Of a DNA stretch of 64,000 bases, positions 59,591 to 64,000 are shown piece by piece (positions within the stretch are counted from its first letter, which is position 1; each line of letters opens with the position of its first letter). The stretch is from the NCBI GenBank assembly GCA_036742455.1, contig DAINQU010000005.1, positions 99,185 through 163,184 of the forward strand, given 5' to 3'. The translations under genes and the position numbers were made by a program. The notes below the pieces were generated by a model, which saw only the letters and a list, made by a program, of their open reading frames with translations, searched no databases and had not been told where the DNA came from. The stretch comes from CAIKZZ01 sp036742455 (GTDB lineage: Bacteria > Pseudomonadota > Gammaproteobacteria > Steroidobacterales > Steroidobacteraceae).

Positions 59591-60876
59591 CGCGAAGGGC
59601 TCATTTTGACGACAACACCGCCTTTCATCACGAAAGACGGGTGCTGCAGAGTGACCGGATCGGTCATCGGATCGCCGGTAACAGCGACCAAATCGCCGTA
59701 TCGACCCACATCGATTGCTCCGACATCGGCGGACCGGCCCAGCGCTTCGGCGGCAGTGACGGATGCGGCCTGGATCGCCTGCAGGGGTGTCATACCCCAT
59801 TGCACCATCGTGGCGAATTGCTTGGCATTATCCCCATTGGGATACACACCGCCGTCGGTGCCGAAAATCATGCGCACCCCAGCGGCCGTGGCGCGGCGGA
59901 AGGTTTGCCGCTGCAGCAAGCCCAATTTGCGTTCTTTCTCGAGCGACTCTGCAAACGTGCCGTTTCGAGCGCCTTCGGCCAAGATGTAGTCGTCGTCATA
60001 GACGTCCATGGAAAAATACGTTCCATGCTCTTTCGCCATGGCGATGGCTTCGTCGTCGGCCAAGCTCGCATGTTCAATCGTGTCGACCCCCGCACGAATG
60101 GCGTCCTTAATGCCTGCGGCGCCGTGTGCGTGGACCGCGACGCGCAAACCCAACATATGCGCCTCGTCCACCAAAGCCTGCATTTCTTCGAGCGAATATT
60201 GCTGCCCGGCGACCGAATCGGTCTTGGAGAAAACGCCGCCCGTACCGCAGAACTTAATCACCTCCGCGCCGTACTTCCGCAATTTGCGCACGGTTGCCCG
60301 AATGTCAGCCGGCCCGTTTGCGACGGCCGGGGTTGGCACTTGCACCGAGGGAGGGAACTCCGTGGCGTCGCAATGACCCCCCGTGGCCCCGATGGCATAC
60401 GTCGCCGGCACGATGCGTGGCCCCGGCACGTACCCGGCCTCGATCCCCTGCTTGAGGGCTACGTCGTCATAATTGGATGAGCCGACGTTGCGCACGGTGG
60501 TAAACCCCGCCTCGAGGGTTCGGCGCGCGTTCGCGACGCCCACGACCGTCCAGAAATTATCCGTGTACTCCAAGCCTTTGTAGCCGTTGAAGGCTGGGTC
60601 GGACGTCAAATGCACGTGCATATCGATCAACCCGGGCAAGACAGTCTGGCCGCTCAGATTAATGACGCGCGCACCTTTCGGCGTTGGCGTGGGTTTGTCG
60701 GTGACGGACGCTATCCGGCCGTCGACGATCGTAATGACAGGATGGGAAACAACGCGCGATCCGAGTACATCGATCATGCGATCCGCGGTCACCACCACGG
60801 TGTCGGCCGGGGACGCAGCCGCCCACCCCATCATCACCGCGGCCCACAGCCACACTCGGGTTTGCTGAAAACGCAT
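59587..60876 (-). CDS. Exported amidohydrolase-family metal-dependent hydrolase
   Basis: A 429-residue protein with a signal peptide (MRFQQTRVWLWAAVMMGWAA, cleaved near SPADT); GGAG is eight bases before the ATG at 60876. The metal centre is visible: HVH in LPGLIDMHVHLTSDP, the likely carboxylated lysine in AEVIKFCGTGG, His in RVAVHAHGAAG, His in TIEHASLADD and Asp in IFGTDGG. It resembles imidazolonepropionase-like and Xaa-Pro/Xaa-Arg dipeptidase enzymes of the periplasm. It probably cleaves a cyclic amide or a dipeptide; the substrate cannot be told. Confidence 0.88.
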   Translation of the reverse strand: MRFQQTRVWLWAAVMMGWAAASPADTVVVTADRMIDVLGSRVVSHPVITIVDGRIASVTDKPTPTPKGARVINLSGQTVLPGLIDMHVHLTSDPAFNGYKGLEYTDNFWTVVGVANARRTLEAGFTTVRNVGSSNYDDVALKQGIEAGYVPGPRIVPATYAIGATGGHCDATEFPPSVQVPTPAVANGPADIRATVRKLRKYGAEVIKFCGTGGVFSKTDSVAGQQYSLEEMQALVDEAHMLGLRVAVHAHGAAGIKDAIRAGVDTIEHASLADDEAIAMAKEHGTYFSMDVYDDDYILAEGARNGTFAESLEKERKLGLLQRQTFRRATAAGVRMIFGTDGGVYPNGDNAKQFATMVQWGMTPLQAIQAASVTAAEALGRSADVGAIDVGRYGDLVAVTGDPMTDPVTLQHPSFVMKGGVVVKMSPSR

Positions 60877-60952
60877 TGGAATACTCCGGAAATTGGCTAA
60901 CGCTGTAGAAATGGGAGGGAAGAACGGCAACCCCCGTCGAATAATGACGCGA

Positions 60953-61144
60953 TCAGCGACCCCCGAGCAATCGAGCCGGCAGGAACAGGAGCGCCCGAAG
61001 CAAGGCGAACGCGGCCTCCACCGTGATGCCAATCAGTCGTAGCGGGAGGGTCACAACGTAGATCACCGGCCAGAGCACCAACGCCAAAATGGCCAAGGGC
61101 CAACACGCCACGAAGAGCAGCAACCAGAGTAAGAATTTGATCAC
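60953..61144 (-). CDS. Small conserved membrane protein
   Basis: A 63-residue, very hydrophobic protein (IKFLLWLLLFVACWPLAILA, then VIYVVTLPLRLIGITVEAAF, ending LPARLLGGR). The GTG at 61144 is chosen because AGAGG precedes it by seven bases and related short proteins begin at this point; the frame stays open to an ATG at 61213. Function unknown. It lies 76 bases upstream of the amidohydrolase gene on the same strand. Confidence 0.6.
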   Translation of the reverse strand: MIKFLLWLLLFVACWPLAILALVLWPVIYVVTLPLRLIGITVEAAFALLRALLFLPARLLGGR

Positions 61145-61298
61145 GACGGCGCCTCTGAGACCGAAAACAACCGGAGTTGGGACAGTACCCGAGTGACGGG
61201 CACGATTGGACATAAAATTTCACGCAAAATACCCAGAATGGGGGTGACGTATCGGGTGCAAGGCCTTAATCTATTGGGATTGTTTTAGCGGGATCCCC

Positions 61299-62288
61299 AT
61301 GAACAGCTGTCAGCGCGCGATCACTGTCTTGATGCCCGCCGTGATGCTCAGCGTCTTCGGCGCCACCGCGGAGTCCGCCCCCCGTCATCACGCGGCGGCG
61401 CACCACCACGAGACATCGGCCTCAACGCATCGGGCCGTCGGACAGGCCGCCACGGCACACGCTGTCGCGGCGGCAAGTCACGCCCACGCGACGGCGTCCC
61501 ATGGTGCGGGCCCCGACCTCAAGTCCAATTCGTTTTATGTGCTCGACGAGGCGTCGCAGTCAGTCGTGCTTTCCCGCCAGGCCGATGTGGCGATGCCGAT
61601 CGCGTCGATCACGAAGCTCATGACGGCACTGGTGGTGGTGGAAGCGCACCAGCCGATGGACGAAGTGATCACCGTCACCCCGGATGATCGTGGCGAAACG
61701 GCCAAAACGTCCACTTCGCGCCTGGAGTTTGGCACCGCGCTGAGCCGTAGCGACTTGCTGCATCTCGCGTTGATGTCCTCGGAAAATCGGGCAGCCCACG
61801 CCCTGGGTCGTACTTACCCGGGTGGCATCACCGCGTGCGTTGCGGCCATGAATGCCAAGGCGAAGGCGCTCGGCATGACGTCCGCCCATTTCGTCGAGCC
61901 CACCGGCTTGGACACGCAGAATGTGGCGAGCCCGGAAGATCTGGCCAAGCTCGTTCGTGCGGCCAGCGCACACCAGGTGATCCAGGAATATTCGACCGAC
62001 CCGAGCTACTCCGTCGCCGTCAAGCACCGGGGTACCACCGAGTTCCACAACACGGACGCGTTGGTCAAGAATCCGACCTGGAACATCATCGTCCAGAAGA
62101 CGGGCTATATCGCCGAAGCGGGCCGTTGCTTGGTACTGCGCGCGGTGGTCGAAGGGCGCTCCGTCATTATCGTGCTGCTGGACTCCGCCGGTAAGTACAC
62201 GCGTGTCGCCGACGCACAGCGCGTCCGCCAGTGGCTCGAGCATCAATTGGGCGATAGCGGGCGTACCAACAGTCGTCGCGGTCAATAA
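61299..62288 (+). CDS. pbpG: D-alanyl-D-alanine endopeptidase (PBP7 family) with a His/Ala-rich linker
   Basis: A 329-residue low-molecular-weight penicillin-binding protein. A signal peptide (to about residue 26) is followed by a His/Ala-rich linker (residues 28-70) unlike the compact N-terminus of E. coli PBP7. The peptidase has SxxK at Ser103 (SITK106), SxN at Ser161 (SEN163) and KTG at 267-269. It cleaves D-Ala-meso-DAP cross-links in the periplasm. A stem-loop follows at 62304-62326. Confidence 0.92.
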   Translation: MNSCQRAITVLMPAVMLSVFGATAESAPRHHAAAHHHETSASTHRAVGQAATAHAVAAASHAHATASHGAGPDLKSNSFYVLDEASQSVVLSRQADVAMPIASITKLMTALVVVEAHQPMDEVITVTPDDRGETAKTSTSRLEFGTALSRSDLLHLALMSSENRAAHALGRTYPGGITACVAAMNAKAKALGMTSAHFVEPTGLDTQNVASPEDLAKLVRAASAHQVIQEYSTDPSYSVAVKHRGTTEFHNTDALVKNPTWNIIVQKTGYIAEAGRCLVLRAVVEGRSVIIVLLDSAGKYTRVADAQRVRQWLEHQLGDSGRTNSRRGQ

Positions 62289-62303
62289 CGCATAGCCCAT
62301 GGG

Positions 62304-62326
62304 GAAGGTGGCTGTCTGCCGCCTTC
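62304..62326 (+). terminator. Hairpin downstream of pbpG
   Basis: GAAGGTGGC (62304-62312) pairs with GCCGCCTTC (62318-62326) through nine pairs including one U-G, with a TGTCT loop, 16 bases after the pbpG stop. Only TCT follows, so the terminator is of moderate quality. Confidence 0.45.
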
Positions 62327-62395
62327 TCTGGCGCCCTCGCCGCTGGCTCATCTCGCTGCGGCGCGACCCCAACCGTATCGGCCAGAGCCGTTAGC

Positions 62396-62613
62396 GCGGC
62401 ACCTCGCGTCGCCCCAAGACGGGGTGCCACATGCCGCCGCCGTCAGCCGGCAGCTCTCCTGAATCGTGTGGATAAATGCCCCGCTGGCGCCCTAGACCAA
62501 TGCGCCGTCGCGAGTCCTCGTGCGGGCGCCAGCGGCAGCCGGTGACAGCCTGCCGCTGGGAATGAGGGCAGTCGCCCGCAACTCGCGGGTTCCTTCCGCC
62601 GTGTCCGGCGGCA
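62396..62613. ncRNA. Densely structured noncoding region with competing helices (candidate RNA element)
   Basis: No protein is supported between pbpG and the permease. Perfect pairings are frequent: 62509-62515 with 62581-62587, 62521-62528 with 62573-62580, and 62529-62538 with 62550-62559 stack into one long arm with a 13-nt bulge. In conflict with this, 62481-62492 is exactly complementary over 12 bases to 62524-62535. GCGGCACC/GGTGCC (62396-62403 and 62423-62428) and CCGCCG/CGGCGG (62596-62601 and 62606-62611) add hairpins. The strand and identity are unknown; it is not tmRNA, RNase P or SRP RNA by any motif I can see. Confidence 0.35.
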
Positions 62614-62620
62614 AGACCGA

Positions 62621-64000
62621 TCAGTCGTTGCCGCCGATCGGGGGTGCGGCGTGCGACGCCAAGGTACCAATGTGGTGCCGCCCTCTGAGGACGTACCACA
62701 GTAAGCCGGCCCCGAGGATCACGGCGATGTACACAAACGCGCCCCACGTGTTGTACCACGGCAACCCGTAAACGGATTCCCGCGGCCACGCCAAGTTGAG
62801 CGCCATACCAAAACCCCAAACAACGGCGACGAGGTTGACCCAGAGGCCCCATCGCCCCATTGAAAAGTAGCCGTCTTGCGCCAGATCCGGCGGCGGCCAC
62901 TGGCCCCGCAGCCGTTTCAGCAGCATCGGCGCCGTCACCATCAAATACGCCAAATAAATCATGATCACCGCAATGGAGGTGAGTACGGTGAAAATCTTCG
63001 GTTGACCGACATTGATCACCAAAATCAATGCGGCGATGGCGCCCACGACCACCGCCGGCACGATCGGCGCCTGGGTCTTTTCGTTGACTTGCGCCAGTCG
63101 CTCTCCAAACGGCAACGCATTATCGCGCGCCATCGCAAAGGCAAGACGTATCGCCGCCGTGTGCACCGCAAGCGCACACACGGCCACGGCGACGACGATG
63201 CAGATCAGGAAAATTTTGGCCAACGGCCCCCACATGACTTGTTCAACAATGTATTGAAGGCCGCCGTCACCGCTCGCGATTTTGGGATCGTGCAGATCCG
63301 GAACGGCGAGCACTGCAAACACCAAAATCGCACCGCCAATCACAAACGACGCCAAAATGGCTCGCAAGATCGCCCGTGGCGCGGTGCGTCGCGGCTCTAA
63401 CGTCTCCTCACCGAGCGAACTGGCCGTATCAAAGCCGTACATGACGTAGCCCGACGCCAGCGAGGCGATCAGGAAGGCGCCCAAGAAGCCGCCCGGGGTA
63501 TCCGCGCCATAGCCGTGTGTCGAGAAGAACACCTCGGGTCCGCGCGTGGCATGCAGACCCAGAATAACCGCGATCAAACACGCAGCGATCAGTTCGATGA
63601 AGACACCCGCGCTGTTAATGACGGCCATCAAGCGAACGCCCAGCGCATTGATCAGCGTCGTCAGCACAATTAATCCCGTACCCAGCACAACGGCGTTCTC
63701 GGCGAAGTCGCCCGGTCCGGAGCCGTCACCGATGACCTGAAAGCCACTCCAAAGGCGCGGCAGGTTGAGCTGCAATGCCAGAACGACCGCAGCCAGACTG
63801 ACGATCGAAGCGGTCAGCATCAGCCACCCAGATGACCAGCCCACCACACGGCTGCCGAGCAATTTGGACCAGTTATAGACCGATCCTGCGATTGGGTACT
63901 TGGCGGCGAGTTCCATGAAGCACAAGGCGACCGCCAACTGACCAACCAAGACGAGCGGCCAAGACCATAGGTACGCCGGGCCTGCCGTGCCGAAGCCGAA
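62621..64000 (-). CDS. APC family amino-acid permease (N-terminus beyond the window)
   Basis: At least 459 residues of a transporter with about eleven visible membrane segments; the frame continues past base 64000, so the start is missing. Typical features are LVGQLAVALCFMELAAKYPI, AGSVYNWSKLLG, SGYVMYGFDTASSLGEET and PRRTAPRAILRAI. This is the amino-acid/GABA/choline permease type of the APC superfamily. The substrate is not defined. It converges on pbpG across the structured region. Confidence 0.9.
   Translation of the reverse strand, partial: FGFGTAGPAYLWSWPLVLVGQLAVALCFMELAAKYPIAGSVYNWSKLLGSRVVGWSSGWLMLTASIVSLAAVVLALQLNLPRLWSGFQVIGDGSGPGDFAENAVVLGTGLIVLTTLINALGVRLMAVINSAGVFIELIAACLIAVILGLHATRGPEVFFSTHGYGADTPGGFLGAFLIASLASGYVMYGFDTASSLGEETLEPRRTAPRAILRAILASFVIGGAILVFAVLAVPDLHDPKIASGDGGLQYIVEQVMWGPLAKIFLICIVVAVAVCALAVHTAAIRLAFAMARDNALPFGERLAQVNEKTQAPIVPAVVVGAIAALILVINVGQPKIFTVLTSIAVIMIYLAYLMVTAPMLLKRLRGQWPPPDLAQDGYFSMGRWGLWVNLVAVVWGFGMALNLAWPRESVYGLPWYNTWGAFVYIAVILGAGLLWYVLRGRHHIGTLASHAAPPIGGND

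Noticed and set aside
62448..62650. A functional cobalamin riboswitch on the minus strand
   Set aside because: The B12-box-like match is striking, but other conserved core bases are changed, the best helices disagree with the aptamer fold, and no minus-strand gene lies downstream. I kept it only as part of an unexplained structured region.
62391..62900. A 169-codon minus-strand frame across the structured region
   Set aside because: It runs into the permease gene in a different frame and has no domain; repeated stems explain the base composition.
1..64000. tRNA, rRNA, IS elements, prophage genes or CRISPR arrays
   Set aside because: I looked for T-loop motifs, transposase and integrase motifs and regularly spaced repeats on both strands and saw none. 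A tRNAscan and ISfinder search would settle this.

Overview
This is a GC-rich chromosomal segment from a free-living, aerobic Gram-negative bacterium. Two TonB-dependent receptors, a Tat-exported lipoprotein, periplasmic penicillin-binding proteins, TesB, SlyD and an FAD/DUF1365/Cfa cluster point to a gammaproteobacterium, perhaps of the Xanthomonadales/Nevskiales/Steroidobacterales type. That placement is inference; there is no rRNA gene to settle it. I see no tRNA, rRNA, IS element, prophage or CRISPR array. Genes are packed tightly: many neighbours share ATGA, GTGA, TTGA or TGATG stop/start overlaps, and several convergent pairs are separated only by GC-rich hairpins.

Layout. 0-8.1 kb (+): a lipid-modification operon (FAD oxidoreductase, DUF1365, cyclopropane fatty acid synthase) running into a D-2-hydroxyacid oxidase, a GNAT acetyltransferase and a DUF748 envelope protein. 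8.2-12.3 kb: tesB and a thioredoxin-reductase-like ferredoxin-NADP reductase (-), then GNAT and MATE genes (+). 12.3-17.3 kb: two exported SUMF1-fold proteins and a DegP/DegQ protease (-), then dacB (+). 17.5-22.1 kb: acetate module, with actP and DUF485 divergent from acs. 22.3-27.9 kb: slyD, then an alanine-centred group (ald, Lrp-type regulator, alr) that encloses a TPP-riboswitch-controlled TonB-dependent receptor. 28-30.3 kb: modBC without modA. 30.3-37.3 kb: glycine-rich RRM protein, glpD-glpK, MgtC-like protein, FecR/DUF6600 protein, small cupin, small membrane protein.

37.4-58.4 kb is the most interesting part, a composite amine-catabolism locus. The plus-strand arm holds a glutamine-synthetase-like ligase, aldehyde dehydrogenase, iron alcohol dehydrogenase, class I amidotransferase and an ethanolamine permease, followed by a complete PotFABC-type polyamine ABC transporter. 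This matches a cobalamin-independent route, ethanolamine to gamma-glutamylethanolamide to aldehyde to gamma-glutamylglycine to glutamate and glycine. The converging minus-strand arm is a single overlapping operon: SpdH-like Tat lipoprotein, SpuC-like aminotransferase, GntR regulator, PuuB-like oxidase, a second gamma-glutamyl ligase and a HemL-like aminotransferase. It starts at a control region with a perfect 16-bp palindrome beside a candidate -35 box, divergent from a TonB-dependent receptor.

58.4-64 kb: a three-gene minus-strand operon (exported amidohydrolase, SDR, duplicated PGDYG-like protein), a small membrane protein, a PBP7-type peptidase, a densely structured noncoding stretch with mutually exclusive helices, and an amino-acid permease cut by the window edge.
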